Shown: positions 9,330-17,768, counted from the first letter of the stretch. The stretch is 64,000 nt of DNA from Hymenobacter metallicola (GCF_004745645.1 NZ_SRMB01000004.1:1-64000), one strand, 5' to 3'. Notes: generated from the sequence alone by a model not told the origin. Numbers and translations: made by a program.

Positions 9330-9968
9330 CTAGTCGAAGTCGTAGGGGTAGTTAATCCCATCCAGGTCCCGGCGCAAGGCCTCCCAGTCGGCCACGTTTG
9401 TAACTAAAGCCTGCACCATGGGCTTGGTCAGCGTTTCACCGTAGTAGAGCTGGGTTACGGTGCCCAGCAGCAGGCCATCCTTGGGAAACCGCTCCTCCTC
9501 GAAATAGTCCTGGGCCCAATCGATATAGGTACGGGGGTGACCGTCGAGAATGGGCAGCAGATCCTCGGAACCATCCTCGGCGGGCGTGCCGGGGCCTACT
9601 TGCCAGGGCGAATTGTCCACCGTCCAGAGGCAGAAGGTGGTGCCGATAGAGTTGACCGGTTCGCCGAAGATGAATTCGTGAAACGGCTCGGGCAAAGCCT
9701 CGCGCAACGGGCCTTTGTCGGCCTCCGGCAAGCCGTCGGCGTAGCCATTGATGACAGCGCCTTCGGGCGTAAACAAAATCAGCATCTGGTCCCCCTCGCC
9801 GTCGTTCATCTCGAACATCTCCTCCCCTTCGCCCCAGCTGGCGTCGTAGGTGTGGTAGCGGTATTCTTCCTCGGGCGAAATAATAGCGTCGAGCACCGCC
9901 AGGGCTTTGCAGACGCGCTGCAGCTCAATTTCGGCGGGTAGGGCGGCAAGGTTTTGCGTGGAAATCAT
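9330..9968 (-). CDS. Hypothetical acidic cytoplasmic protein
   Basis: A 212-residue protein from the start MISTQNLAALPAEIEL. A 16-residue longer reading to 10016 is disfavoured because a TACCTTTG -7 box sits at 9974-9981, inside that extension and just before the chosen ATG. The protein is acidic and tryptophan-containing, with no signal peptide or membrane segment. The central region GEGDQMLILFTPEGAVINGY and the later YIDWAQDYFEEERF suggest a globular alpha/beta protein. I do not recognise the family. It is convergent with glpF. Confidence 0.7.
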   Translation of the reverse strand: MISTQNLAALPAEIELQRVCKALAVLDAIISPEEEYRYHTYDASWGEGEEMFEMNDGEGDQMLILFTPEGAVINGYADGLPEADKGPLREALPEPFHEFIFGEPVNSIGTTFCLWTVDNSPWQVGPGTPAEDGSEDLLPILDGHPRTYIDWAQDYFEEERFPKDGLLLGTVTQLYYGETLTKPMVQALVTNVADWEALRRDLDGINYPYDFD

Positions 9969-9973
9969 GCGGG

Positions 9974-9981
9974 CAAAGGTA
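9974..9981 (-). promoter_or_regulatory. Candidate -7 promoter box (TACCTTTG)
   Basis: An exact match to the Bacteroidota -7 consensus TAnnTTTG, five bases upstream of the chosen start at 9968. It implies a very short leader and decides the start. No clear -33 TTTG is seen at the usual spacing. Confidence 0.4.
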
Positions 9982-10063
9982 AACGTTGAATTCAGGGGTG
10001 TGTTGCGCATACGCAAAAACGGCGGCCAGGCCTCTATCTTGGCCTCTCATTCCCCGCTCCCTG

Positions 10064-10948
10064 ATGCAAATCTACTCCTATTGGGCCCGCACGACCCTCG
10101 CTATTGGCAATGAAACCCAGGGTCCTTTTTTGCTAACGGCCTATACGGGCAGCGACGAGAGCCTGGCGGCGGCCCAGGCCGCGGGCCAGCAAGTGCTGCA
10201 ACGCCGCTACGCCCGCCTGCTGGCGGCCGAGCCCCTGGGCGGCGACTATCCCGCCGGCCCTGCTCCCCTGCGCGAAAAAGTGGAGCAACGCCTGCTTACC
10301 CCTAACGGCGAGCTACTAGCCGCCCTGACCCGCAACCGCTACGGCAGCGTGGTGCTGAATACTCCCCGGGTCATGCTCCTGGACGTAGACGATGCTGATC
10401 TGCGGCGGCCGCTGCCTTCCACGGAGCCGTTTTCCCTGGTGGAGTTCTTCCGCAAGCTATTTGCTCCTGCGGGCCCGCCGGCCCTTGCCCTGGTACCGCA
10501 GGAGCAGATTCAACTGCGGCTGGCGGCCTGGCTCCAGTTACACCCCGAGTGGAACTTTCGCCTCTACCGAACCCGCCTGGGCTTTCGGCTGCTGGTCACC
10601 CACCGGCTTATTGATCCGGCCAGCCCGGAAGCGCAGGAAGTTTTCACGGCCTTGCGCGTCGACACAACCTACGTGGGCCTCTGCCGGGCTCAGGACTGCT
10701 ACCGGGCGCGGCTCACGCCCAAGCCCTGGCGTATTGGCTTTCAGCGCCCCCCGCACCCCTTTCCCTACGACACTGCCGAGCAGCTTGCTGCCCAGCAGCA
10801 GTGGGAAAAACAGTACGCGGTACTCAGCCAGCCTTTTTCGGTGTGCCACTGGGTCGGTGAATACGGCAGCGGGCAGGTGGCTGCCGAGGCCCGGCAAGTA
10901 GCCGAGCTACACGACGCCGCCTGCCTGGGCCGCTCCGAGCTGGCCTAA
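10064..10948 (+). CDS. Uncharacterised protein with primase-like motif spacing
   Basis: A 294-residue soluble protein from the start MQIYSYWARTTLAIG; the frame is open further upstream to 9986, but that extension overlaps the promoter of the opposite gene. I do not recognise the family with certainty. Three elements stand out: an acidic strand RVMLLDVDDADL (Asp107, Asp109, Asp110), the stretch LYRTRLGFRLLVTH ending in His180, and RVD (Asp200) followed by CYRARLTPKPWR. This order (hDhD, G..hhxH, hD) recalls archaeo-eukaryotic-type primase folds, but this is speculation. Its last four bases overlap the end of the convergent ChaN-like gene. Confidence 0.7.
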   Translation: MQIYSYWARTTLAIGNETQGPFLLTAYTGSDESLAAAQAAGQQVLQRRYARLLAAEPLGGDYPAGPAPLREKVEQRLLTPNGELLAALTRNRYGSVVLNTPRVMLLDVDDADLRRPLPSTEPFSLVEFFRKLFAPAGPPALALVPQEQIQLRLAAWLQLHPEWNFRLYRTRLGFRLLVTHRLIDPASPEAQEVFTALRVDTTYVGLCRAQDCYRARLTPKPWRIGFQRPPHPFPYDTAEQLAAQQQWEKQYAVLSQPFSVCHWVGEYGSGQVAAEARQVAELHDAACLGRSELA

Positions 10949-11817
10949 TAGGTCTTGGTCATATCCTGCGGAATGGTCAGCACAAAATCGGCCTTCTGCT
11001 CGTTTTCCTGGTCCAGCTTTCCCAGCTGCTCCTGACTTACGGTGCTGATGGTCCGCACTTTGAGCGTGGGATTCACCTGGCGCAGATAGGCCAGAATTCC
11101 GTCGTGGTTGTCGGAGTGGTAGCTGCCGTTGATATGCAGCAGCAGGTGGCCGGCGGGACGAGCCTGGTTCAGAAAATGGGCCATGGTGGCATCCTTGAGG
11201 GCCTGGGCCTGAATAATATTCTGCACCCCGGCGGCGTGGGCCGCGTCGCCCCCAAACATCTTGGCCATGTTTTTATAGCCGGGCAACTCGTAGTCAACCG
11301 TCACGGGCAAAGGAGCCAGCCAGGCCTTTTCCGTGGTCGGCAAGGCCTCTAGCACGCTCAGACTGCCCTTGGCTACCTGCGAGGCGTAGCGCCGGGGCAC
11401 GTTGGTACCCACCACCCGAAACTTCTGCTCTTTGGCCAGCATCAGCATGGGCTTGTAATCGGTGCCGTAATTAGGCCAGGGGCGGCTTTGCTCCTCAAAC
11501 GCCTTGTCGGTCAGTTCGCCCGTGGCGTAGGCATCTACCAGGGGCTGCACGTCGCGCTCAAACATTTCCAGGCCCAGCACCAGTTGCCCCTGCCGCAGGC
11601 GCAGCAGGTCCTTGGTGAGTTGCAGCTCCAGCCAGTGTGCAATGGGGTCGTTGTGCTGCTCGCCGAAAAACACCACGTCGGCCGTGGCTAGCTCCCGGAG
11701 CATTTTATCGTAGCTGCTGACTTTCCCCGAGCCGGCAAACAGGCGGTAGGCGGGCTTATCGTCGGCGCGAAAGCTGAGCAGCGCAAGTAGCAGCGGAAGA
11801 AACTTTAATCTGGTCAT
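10945..11817 (-). CDS. ChaN-like haem-binding/uptake family protein
   Basis: A 290-residue exported protein starting MTRLKFLPLLLALLSFRAD, a signal-peptide-like N-terminus. The core carries VVFFGEQHNDPIAHWLE and LVLGLEMFERDVQ, the diagnostic opening of the ChaN/PF04187 family (similar to the erythromycin-esterase/TraB superfamily of GExH proteins), and later HLLLHINGSYHSDNHDGI with clustered histidines. ChaN of Campylobacter binds haem; the role here is unproven. There is no canonical lipobox. The gene is monocistronic and has a -7 box 38 bases upstream. Confidence 0.8.
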   Translation of the reverse strand: MTRLKFLPLLLALLSFRADDKPAYRLFAGSGKVSSYDKMLRELATADVVFFGEQHNDPIAHWLELQLTKDLLRLRQGQLVLGLEMFERDVQPLVDAYATGELTDKAFEEQSRPWPNYGTDYKPMLMLAKEQKFRVVGTNVPRRYASQVAKGSLSVLEALPTTEKAWLAPLPVTVDYELPGYKNMAKMFGGDAAHAAGVQNIIQAQALKDATMAHFLNQARPAGHLLLHINGSYHSDNHDGILAYLRQVNPTLKVRTISTVSQEQLGKLDQENEQKADFVLTIPQDMTKTY

Positions 11818-11855
11818 AGAAAGCAAACAAAGCAGAAGACGAAGCTATTCGTTTC

Positions 11856-11863
11856 CAAAAGTA
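11856..11863 (-). promoter_or_regulatory. Candidate -7 promoter box (TACTTTTG)
   Basis: An exact TAnnTTTG match on the minus strand, 38 bases before the ChaN-like start. No -33 element was identified at 19 bases. Confidence 0.45.
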
Positions 11864-11998
11864 AAAAGCCCATTGTCGTTGCCGGGGAAGGATGGGCTAC
11901 CAGCCCGAAGTTCGGCCTCACGGCCTTTCATCCTGTGCGCCAGTTGCGCCACGCCTTATCAGAACCGCTTTTGCAGTGAAGGCCCACAGGTTGCGTTA

Positions 11999-12040
11999 CA
12001 CAAAAAGCCCCTTACTACACAAAGTAGCAAAGGGCTTTTC
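11999..12040 (-). terminator. Rho-independent terminator of the NatA/NatB-like operon
   Basis: Stem AAAAGCCC (12003-12010) pairs with GGGCTTTT (12032-12039), with inner CTAC/GTAG pairs, and a T run follows on the minus strand. It lies 82 bases after the permease stop codon. Confidence 0.75.
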
Positions 12041-12121
12041 GGGGAAAGAGCGGGACGACGGGCGCGGCGGCCGGATGGGCTCGGCTCGCGCTTCGCAGTG
12101 AAATTCTTGGCTTGTAGGAGC

Positions 12122-13483
12122 CTAGCCTTTGTAGAACATCCAGCGCGACAGTTCGCCGTAGGTTACTTTCTTGCCGTACATCAGGATGCCGACGCGGTAG
12201 ATACGGCCCGCAATCCAGGTGGCCAGAATAAAGCCCCCAATCAGAAAGACCCCGGATAGCAGCAGCTGCCAGAGCGGCACTCCAAAAGGCAGGCGCATCA
12301 CCATGGCAATGGGGGAAGTAAGCGGAATCATGGACAGCCAGAACGCCAGCGGGCCATTGGGGTCCCCGTTGATAACCACCGTGATGCTGGCTATATAACT
12401 CAGGATAAGCGGAATCGTGACCGGAAACATGAACTGCTGGGCATCGGTCTGGTCGTCGACGGCCGCGCCGATGGCGGCAAACAGGGACGAGTAGAGCAGG
12501 TAGCCGCCCAGGAAAAAGAACAGGAAGCCCCCCAGAATGCTGCCGATAGGCAGGCCCTCGAGCACGCCCCACAGACTGGGCGGCGTGCTGGGCTGGTCGG
12601 CCGGCGCCGCGGGTGCCGTATCGGCGGCCGCGGCGGAAGCCGGGGCGGCGGGCTGGGTTTTCACCGTGGCCGTGGTAGCAACCGGGGCTTTGTCGTTCTT
12701 CAGCAGCAACGGGCCCACCAGGGTGGTCACGGCGTAGGAAAGCGTCAGCCAGATGGCAAACTGGGTGAGCACCACCCCGCCAATGCCCAGAATCTTGCCC
12801 ATCATCAACTCGAAAGGTTTCACCGACGACACCATGACTTCCATGATACGGTTCGACTTTTCTTCGGCCACGCCGCGCATTACCTGCACGCCGTAAATGA
12901 AGATGAACATATACACCAGAATCGACAGAGCGTAGGCGGTAGCCGTCGTCAGGCCCGCGTTGTTTTCCCGCCCACCCTGCTGCGACAGGTCCACGGCTTT
13001 CAGGTTCACATCGGCCTTGAGGTTGTCGATGGTGGTTTGGTTGAGGCCCGAGCGGGTCAGCTTGAGCTCTCCTACCGCCTTATTAACGGCCTTGCGAATG
13101 TTAACCTGACGCTTCAGGCTCATGTTGCCATTGGCCAGCAGCTGCACGCCCTCGGTCGTATCGAGGGAGAAGTCTTTCGAGAAAACCAGCAGAGCGGCCT
13201 GTTTGGGCTTTGATTTTTTGAAGGCCGCCGTGGCCGCCGCAGACGAAGATCCGGTTGCGGGTACGAAACGCGTATCGTCGGTGCTGGTTAGGCGCGCCAT
13301 CAGGCCCAGGCCACTCTCGTCGTAGACGGCCACCTCGTCGGCCGAGCCCGGGGCGTTGAGCTTGGCAATAATAAGCGAGGTAGCGGCCAGCAGCAGCGGG
13401 GCCAGCAGCGAAACGATCAGAAAGCTTTTTTTGCGGACCCGCGTGTTATACTCCCGCTGAATAATAAGCCAGATTTTTTCCAT
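12122..13483 (-). CDS. ABC-2 type exporter permease, NatB-like
   Basis: A 453-residue membrane subunit. It has an N-terminal TM helix after the cytoplasmic WLIIQREYNTRVRKKSF, a large extracytoplasmic domain (about 45-170), then five C-terminal helices starting near residue 180, the ABC2_membrane_3/NatB layout. The segment RGVAEEKSNRIMEVMVSSVKP between the second and third helices is characteristic of this family. An Ala/Pro-rich insertion (about 270-300) precedes the last helices. The ATPase gene lies six bases upstream, so the two form one transporter. NatAB exports Na+ in Bacillus, but many homologues have other cargoes, so the substrate is open. Confidence 0.88.
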   Translation of the reverse strand: MEKIWLIIQREYNTRVRKKSFLIVSLLAPLLLAATSLIIAKLNAPGSADEVAVYDESGLGLMARLTSTDDTRFVPATGSSSAAATAAFKKSKPKQAALLVFSKDFSLDTTEGVQLLANGNMSLKRQVNIRKAVNKAVGELKLTRSGLNQTTIDNLKADVNLKAVDLSQQGGRENNAGLTTATAYALSILVYMFIFIYGVQVMRGVAEEKSNRIMEVMVSSVKPFELMMGKILGIGGVVLTQFAIWLTLSYAVTTLVGPLLLKNDKAPVATTATVKTQPAAPASAAAADTAPAAPADQPSTPPSLWGVLEGLPIGSILGGFLFFFLGGYLLYSSLFAAIGAAVDDQTDAQQFMFPVTIPLILSYIASITVVINGDPNGPLAFWLSMIPLTSPIAMVMRLPFGVPLWQLLLSGVFLIGGFILATWIAGRIYRVGILMYGKKVTYGELSRWMFYKG

Positions 13484-13489
13484 GATAGG

Positions 13490-14434
13490 TTAGAGCAGAG
13501 CGTTGGCGGTTTCGAGGGTTTCGGGCATGGTTTCCTGCACGCGCCGGATAAAGATTTCGTTGATACTGGGAATTAGCTCCCGGAAAGCCTGCACTTCCAC
13601 GTTGCCGATCAGGTAGCGCAGCAGGTCGTTGGGGGTAGTGCCGTTGTGCAGGCGGATTCTGTCGTAGAAATGGTCGTTTTCGCGCTCTTTGTGTTCCAGC
13701 ACCTCAAAATCAGGGTGAATCACCATCAGTCGGCCTTTGCCTTCTACTTCGTAGGTGTTCGTTTTGAAAGCATCCCTGATTTGCCGCACCGGCCCGTCGA
13801 GCACCTTGTTGGAGCGGTTGATGAGGGCAATATTGTCGCAGAGCTCCTCGACCGACTCCATGCGGTGAGTTGAGAAGATGATCGTCGTGCCTCGCTCCCG
13901 CAAGGCCAGAATCTCGTCTTTGATGAGGTTGGCATTGATCGGGTCGAAGCCGGAAAAGGGCTCGTCGAGGATGATAAGGCTGGGCTCGTGTAGCACGGTG
14001 GCAATAAACTGCACCTTCTGCTGCATGCCTTTGCTGAGGTCTTCCACATTCTTGCTTACCCAGGGGCGCAGGTCCAGCCGGTCAATCCACTGTTTGATCC
14101 GGTCGGTAGCGTCGGCTTTGCTGAGGCCCTTGAGGCGAGCCAGGTACAGCAGCTGCTCGCCCACGCGCATCTTCTTGTAAAGACCCCGCTCTTCGGGCAG
14201 ATAGCCGATCTGGGCAATGTGGCTGGGGTTGAGCTTTTCACCCCGAAACCGGATTTCGCCCGAGTCGGCGCCGGTAATCTGGGTGATGATACGAATAAGA
14301 GAGGTTTTGCCCGCGCCGTTGGGGCCCAGCAGCCCGAAGATGCTGCCGGTTGGAATCTCGAGGCTGACCCCGTTCAGGGCCGTGTGCGCGGCGTAGGCCT
14401 TCCGCACGTCAATGGCTTGTAGAATAGTACTCAC
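13490..14434 (-). CDS. ABC transporter ATP-binding protein, NatA-like
   Basis: A 314-residue ATPase with Walker A GLLGPNGAGKTSL (about residues 34-46), signature EDLSKGMQQKVQF (about 129-141), Walker B SLIILDEPFSGFD (about 150-162) and a switch His in FSTHRMESVEE. The C-terminal third beyond residue 215 is the regulatory extension found in NatA-type ATPases. The start codon is GTG. It precedes and pairs with the NatB-like permease. Confidence 0.92.
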   Translation of the reverse strand: MSTILQAIDVRKAYAAHTALNGVSLEIPTGSIFGLLGPNGAGKTSLIRIITQITGADSGEIRFRGEKLNPSHIAQIGYLPEERGLYKKMRVGEQLLYLARLKGLSKADATDRIKQWIDRLDLRPWVSKNVEDLSKGMQQKVQFIATVLHEPSLIILDEPFSGFDPINANLIKDEILALRERGTTIIFSTHRMESVEELCDNIALINRSNKVLDGPVRQIRDAFKTNTYEVEGKGRLMVIHPDFEVLEHKERENDHFYDRIRLHNGTTPNDLLRYLIGNVEVQAFRELIPSINEIFIRRVQETMPETLETANALL

Positions 14435-14509
14435 GGCAAAAAAGGAATAGGTAAGGTGGTGGTGCTTAAATGTAGGAACTTTACTATGTATTGACAGGCC
14501 AAATCTTGT

Positions 14510-15121
14510 CTAAACCTCATTTTCATCCCGCAGCTCGTGCAGAGCAGCTTCCAGACGGTCGAGGTTACGACCGTAGAGGCGCTGCAGCATCCACTTCGTA
14601 ATCCAGTGGGTCAGCAGCGCGGACACCAGCAACGTTAGCCCCAGCCAGAGACTCCGCTGGGGGCTCTGATACACCATAGGGGCTTTTTCGTAGGTCCAGT
14701 ACAGCAGGTAGCCTATCATTACTACCAGCACCAGCATGGTGATACGATAGTAGAGCCGCAGCAAGCCGCGCAAGCTGCCCAACTGGCTGGCAACGTGGTG
14801 GCGGAGCGGATTAGTCCCAACTTGCAGTTGGCGCAGAATCCTGAGCTTAGCGTAGTAATAAGGCCCCATAGCCAGGCAGGTAGCCAGCAGCAGCAGCCAG
14901 AAGGGCCGCAGCCCTGAAACCCGGCTGTAAAGAACTCCTACCACGCTCACGCCCAGAGACAGGACCAGCATAAGCAGCTCGGCGCGGGCGTTGCGCTGCA
15001 TCCGTACCACGGGCCCCGCTCCGGGTTGGCGAAGCAGGTCGTGGAGCGCGGCCGGGCCCACGCCCGGCTCGTCGGGCATGGGCTGCTGCTGCCATTGCCG
15101 ACGAAAGTCATGAAGTTCCAT
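14510..15121 (-). CDS. Membrane protein encoded with the ECF sigma factor, possible anti-sigma factor
   Basis: A 203-residue protein with a cytoplasmic N-terminus (MELHDFRRQWQQQPMPDE), then four membrane helices around residues 50-66, 70-86, 110-130 and 150-170, and a charged C-terminal tail with a coiled-coil-like LDRLEAALHELRDENEV. Its start overlaps the sigma factor gene by 14 bases, indicating translational coupling. Such coupling often marks an anti-sigma factor, but no zinc-binding HxxxCxxC motif or RskA-like domain is visible, so the regulatory role is inference. Confidence 0.75.
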   Translation of the reverse strand: MELHDFRRQWQQQPMPDEPGVGPAALHDLLRQPGAGPVVRMQRNARAELLMLVLSLGVSVVGVLYSRVSGLRPFWLLLLATCLAMGPYYYAKLRILRQLQVGTNPLRHHVASQLGSLRGLLRLYYRITMLVLVVMIGYLLYWTYEKAPMVYQSPQRSLWLGLTLLVSALLTHWITKWMLQRLYGRNLDRLEAALHELRDENEV

Positions 15122-15650
15122 ACTGGGGCTGGGTAAGTAGTTGGCGCAGTTTGTCTTGCACGCGGTGCATCTTCACGCGCACATTGTTTTGGGTAATGCC
15201 CAGGATATCGGCCATTTCCTCGTACGTGCGCTCTTCCAGGTAAAGCAGCACAAAGGCCTTTTCCACGTCGGAAAGCCGCCCGATGGCCCGGTAGAGCTCG
15301 GTTAGGTCGTCGGCGTCCGGGCCCGTATCGGGGGGCTGGGCTATTTCCGGCACCGTTGGTCCGAAACGCTCGGGGGCAGGCCGCCGGGTGCGTTGCCGTA
15401 GGGTGCTGATGGCCACGTTCAGGGCAATGCGGTAGAGCCAGGTGCTGATTTTGGCCGTGGGCTGGTAGCTGGGAAAGGCCCGCCACAGTTGCAGCACTAT
15501 CTCCTGGTAGAGGTCCTGCCGCTCCTCGGCATCCTGGCAATACAGCCGGCACATGCGGTGCACAATGCCCTGGTTGGCATTGATAACCTTCAGAAAGTCG
15601 GAGCTAACGGGGTCGGGAGTCACAGCAGGGAAGTTCTGGCCGAAGTACAC
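15108..15650 (-). CDS. ECF-type RNA polymerase sigma factor
   Basis: A 180-residue sigma-70 family protein. Region 2 contains DLYQEIVLQLWRAFPSY and ISTWLYRIALNVA (about residues 46-83). Region 4 is the helix-turn-helix stretch LSDVEKAFVLLYLEERTYEEMADILGITQ at about 128-156, ending with NNVRVKMHRVQDKL. There is no region 1.1 or 3, so it is an ECF member. The start is GTG; the next in-frame ATG lies inside region 2 and would truncate it. The downstream overlapping membrane protein may control it. Confidence 0.9.
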   Translation of the reverse strand: MYFGQNFPAVTPDPVSSDFLKVINANQGIVHRMCRLYCQDAEERQDLYQEIVLQLWRAFPSYQPTAKISTWLYRIALNVAISTLRQRTRRPAPERFGPTVPEIAQPPDTGPDADDLTELYRAIGRLSDVEKAFVLLYLEERTYEEMADILGITQNNVRVKMHRVQDKLRQLLTQPQYGTS

Positions 15651-15740
15651 CCTATATATCGACTACCCAACCGTAGCATTACAGGCAATGACAAATTATT
15701 TTCCCAGCCCTAGGGCGGCGACGTACACTCCTCGTTTTTG

Positions 15741-15826
15741 TTGTTAAATTTTCGCTGTTCTAAAAATAAACAACAAAATCAAAAATTCATTTGTTGTTTA
15801 TTTTTAGAATGTTAAAATTTTAACAA
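15741..15826. repeat. AT-rich long inverted repeat
   Basis: Two arms of 37 bases (15741-15777 and 15790-15826) around a 12-base loop. The inner 20 bases of each arm (15758-15777 and 15790-15809) are exact reverse complements; the outer parts are imperfect. The composition is strikingly AT-rich against GC-rich flanks. It lies upstream of the sigma factor gene and beyond the dnaJ terminator. No ORF is associated. Confidence 0.75.
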
Positions 15827-15838
15827 CAGGCTACTGCA

Positions 15839-15876
15839 CAAAAAAGCCCGCCCTCCACAATTGGAGAACGGGCTTC
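15839..15876 (-). terminator. Rho-independent terminator of dnaJ
   Basis: Stem AAGCCCG (15844-15850) pairs with CGGGCTT (15869-15875), with further CCTCC/GGAG pairing inside, and a run of T on the minus strand follows. It lies about 60 bases beyond the dnaJ stop. Confidence 0.8.
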
Positions 15877-15935
15877 TCTATCTAGTCACAAGATCCGCTT
15901 AATCCAAAGAGTCCGGCGGAGGTTGTGGCTCAGGC

Positions 15936-17072
15936 TTACTGGAAATACTCCTTCACTTTCTCAAAGAAGCCCTTTTCGTTCTTGCCGGGGTTGGGAGTGA
16001 AATTCTGGGCGTTGCGCAGCTTTTCGAGCAGCTCCCGCTCCTCCCCCGTCACGTTTTTGGGCGTCCAGACGCTGAGGTGAATGAGCTGGTCGCCGCGGCC
16101 GTAGCCGTTCAGGTCCTTGATGCCCTTGCCGCGCAAACGCAGGATCTTGCCGGGCTGGGTACCGGGGTCCACCTTGATTTTGACCTTGCCTTCGATGGTC
16201 GGCACCTCGATGCTGGCGCCCAGGGCCGCATCCACGAAGGAAATGTACTGCTCGAACATGATGTTGTTGCCGTCGCGCTTGAGCAGTTCGTGGGGCTCTT
16301 CCTCAATCTGGATGAGCAGGTCGCCGGGTACACCGCCCCGCTCGGGGTAGTTGCCCTTGCCGTTCATGCTCAGCTGCATGCCCTCGGCCACACCGGCCGG
16401 GATATTGATGGGAATCACCTCCTCGTGCAGCTGCCGGCCTTCGCCGTGGCACACGTCGCACTTGCTGCTCACGATCTTGCCTTCCCCATTGCAGGTGGGG
16501 CAGGTCGAGGAGCTGACCATCTGGCCCAGCATCGTGTTGACCACGCGCTTCACCTGGCCCTGGCCGTGGCAGGTACCGCAGTCCTTCAGGTCGGTACCGT
16601 TTTTGGCGCCGGTGCCCGAGCAGGTGTTGCAGGCCACGTAGCGCTTCACCTTGATTTTCTTCTCAACGCCGTTGGCTACTTCTTCCAGGTCCAGCTTGAG
16701 CTTAATGCGCAGGTTGGAGCCTTTCTTCACGCGCCGGCCACCGCGCCCCTGTCCGCCCCCGAAGAAGCCTTCGAAGCCGCCCCCGCCGAAGATGTCGCCG
16801 AACTGGGAGAAGATGTCCTCCATGTTCTGGCCGCCACCGGCACCGCCCACGCCCTGGTGACCAAACCGGTCGTAGCGGGCGCGCTTCTGCTCATCCGACA
16901 AAACCTCGTAGGCCTCGGCGGCTTCCTTGAACTTGTCCTCGGCGGAGGGGTCGTCGGGGTTCTTGTCGGGGTGATACTTGATGGCCACCTTCCGGTAGGC
17001 CTTCTTTATCTCATCACCCGAGGCGGTCTTGGCGACATCCAACACCTCGTAATAATCTCGCTTCGTTGCCAT
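15936..17072 (-). CDS. dnaJ: Chaperone protein DnaJ
   Basis: A 378-residue full-length Hsp40 that delivers unfolded clients to DnaK and stimulates its ATPase. The J domain carries HPD at residues 34-36. A Gly/Phe-rich linker follows (about 75-120), then four zinc-binding repeats CNTCSGTG, CGTCHGQG, CPTCNGEG and CDVCHGEG, and the C-terminal substrate domains. It lies downstream of grpE on the same strand with a long hairpin repeat in the 111-base gap. dnaK itself is not in the window. Confidence 0.97.
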   Translation of the reverse strand: MATKRDYYEVLDVAKTASGDEIKKAYRKVAIKYHPDKNPDDPSAEDKFKEAAEAYEVLSDEQKRARYDRFGHQGVGGAGGGQNMEDIFSQFGDIFGGGGFEGFFGGGQGRGGRRVKKGSNLRIKLKLDLEEVANGVEKKIKVKRYVACNTCSGTGAKNGTDLKDCGTCHGQGQVKRVVNTMLGQMVSSSTCPTCNGEGKIVSSKCDVCHGEGRQLHEEVIPINIPAGVAEGMQLSMNGKGNYPERGGVPGDLLIQIEEEPHELLKRDGNNIMFEQYISFVDAALGASIEVPTIEGKVKIKVDPGTQPGKILRLRGKGIKDLNGYGRGDQLIHLSVWTPKNVTGEERELLEKLRNAQNFTPNPGKNEKGFFEKVKEYFQ

Positions 17073-17090
17073 TGTGGTATTATCTCGTCT

Positions 17091-17173
17091 GTCATGCTGA
17101 CGAAGGAAGCATCTCTACCGGGGTTGATACACTCAACGAAGCGGTAGAGATGCTTCGCTGGGCTCAGCATGAC
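17091..17173. repeat. REP-like long hairpin, copy 2 (grpE-dnaJ gap)
   Basis: The left arm at 17091-17119 and right arm at 17143-17173 are near-perfect reverse complements (GTCATGCTGA...TCTCTACC against GGTAGAGA...CAGCATGAC) around a 23-base loop. It fills most of the gap between grpE and dnaJ. It could stabilise or separate the two messages. Confidence 0.8.
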
Positions 17174-17183
17174 GTTCTCGTTA

Positions 17184-17768
17184 CTAGCTGCCCAGCACTA
17201 CTTTGGCGTGCCGAATTACTTTGTCGCCTAGGTAATAGCCTTTTTCCACCTCGTCGACCACTTTGCCCTTTAAGTCCTCGGAGGGAGCCGGAATCTGGGT
17301 AATGGCCTCGTGCAGGTCCGCGTCGAAAGTGCCGCCTTTGGTTTCCATCGGGGTCAGGCCTTTCTGCTGCAGGGTTTTCTGGAGCTTGGTAGATATAATC
17401 TCGATGCTTTCGCGCACGGCAGAAGCATCCTCCGTGTCCTTGGTGTGGTGACGGGCCCGGTCAAAATCGTCGAGCACGGGCAGCAGCGCTACCATCAGCT
17501 CCTGGCTGGCGGTCTTAAACAAGTCCTGGCGCTCTTTGGCCGTCCGGCGCTTATAGTTATCAAACTCGGCAGCCAAACGCAGGTATTTATCTTTCAGCTC
17601 CGCTAGCTCGGCATCAGTTTTGGATGCTTCGGCCTTGGGCGCCCCCCCATCGGCACCTTCCGCAGTGTCAGTGTCGAGGGCGTTTACTTCTTCTTGCAAT
17701 TCGCCCGCCGCGTTGTCGGGGTCAACAGACAGATTGTCGTCCTGGGGCAGGTTGGTATCTTCAGCCAT
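17184..17768 (-). CDS. grpE: Nucleotide exchange factor GrpE
   Basis: A 194-residue cochaperone that releases ADP from DnaK. An acidic disordered N-terminus (about 1-60) leads into a long coiled-coil helix (ELAELKDKYLRLAAEFDNYKR, about 65-85) and then the compact beta domain with EAITQIPAPS and GKVVDEVEKGYYLGDKVIRHAKV, the GrpE signature. I chose the ATG at 17768 (MAEDTNLPQDD) over an 11-residue basic extension to 17801, because an acidic beginning is normal for GrpE. Confidence 0.95.
   Translation of the reverse strand: MAEDTNLPQDDNLSVDPDNAAGELQEEVNALDTDTAEGADGGAPKAEASKTDAELAELKDKYLRLAAEFDNYKRRTAKERQDLFKTASQELMVALLPVLDDFDRARHHTKDTEDASAVRESIEIISTKLQKTLQQKGLTPMETKGGTFDADLHEAITQIPAPSEDLKGKVVDEVEKGYYLGDKVIRHAKVVLGS

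Larger units (their letters stand above)
11818..12121. other. Intergenic region with terminator and promoter signals
   Basis: About 300 bases between the ChaN-like gene and the exporter permease gene, both on the minus strand. It holds the exporter operon terminator (11999-12040), a weaker stem with arms AGCCCAT/ATGGGCT (near 11866-11897) and a -7 box for the ChaN-like gene (11856-11863). No protein-coding frame here is credible. Confidence 0.5.

Noticed and set aside
16077..17147. Open frame of 356 codons antisense to dnaJ
   Set aside because: dnaJ is complete with its zinc motifs; the frame reflects codon bias on the opposite strand.
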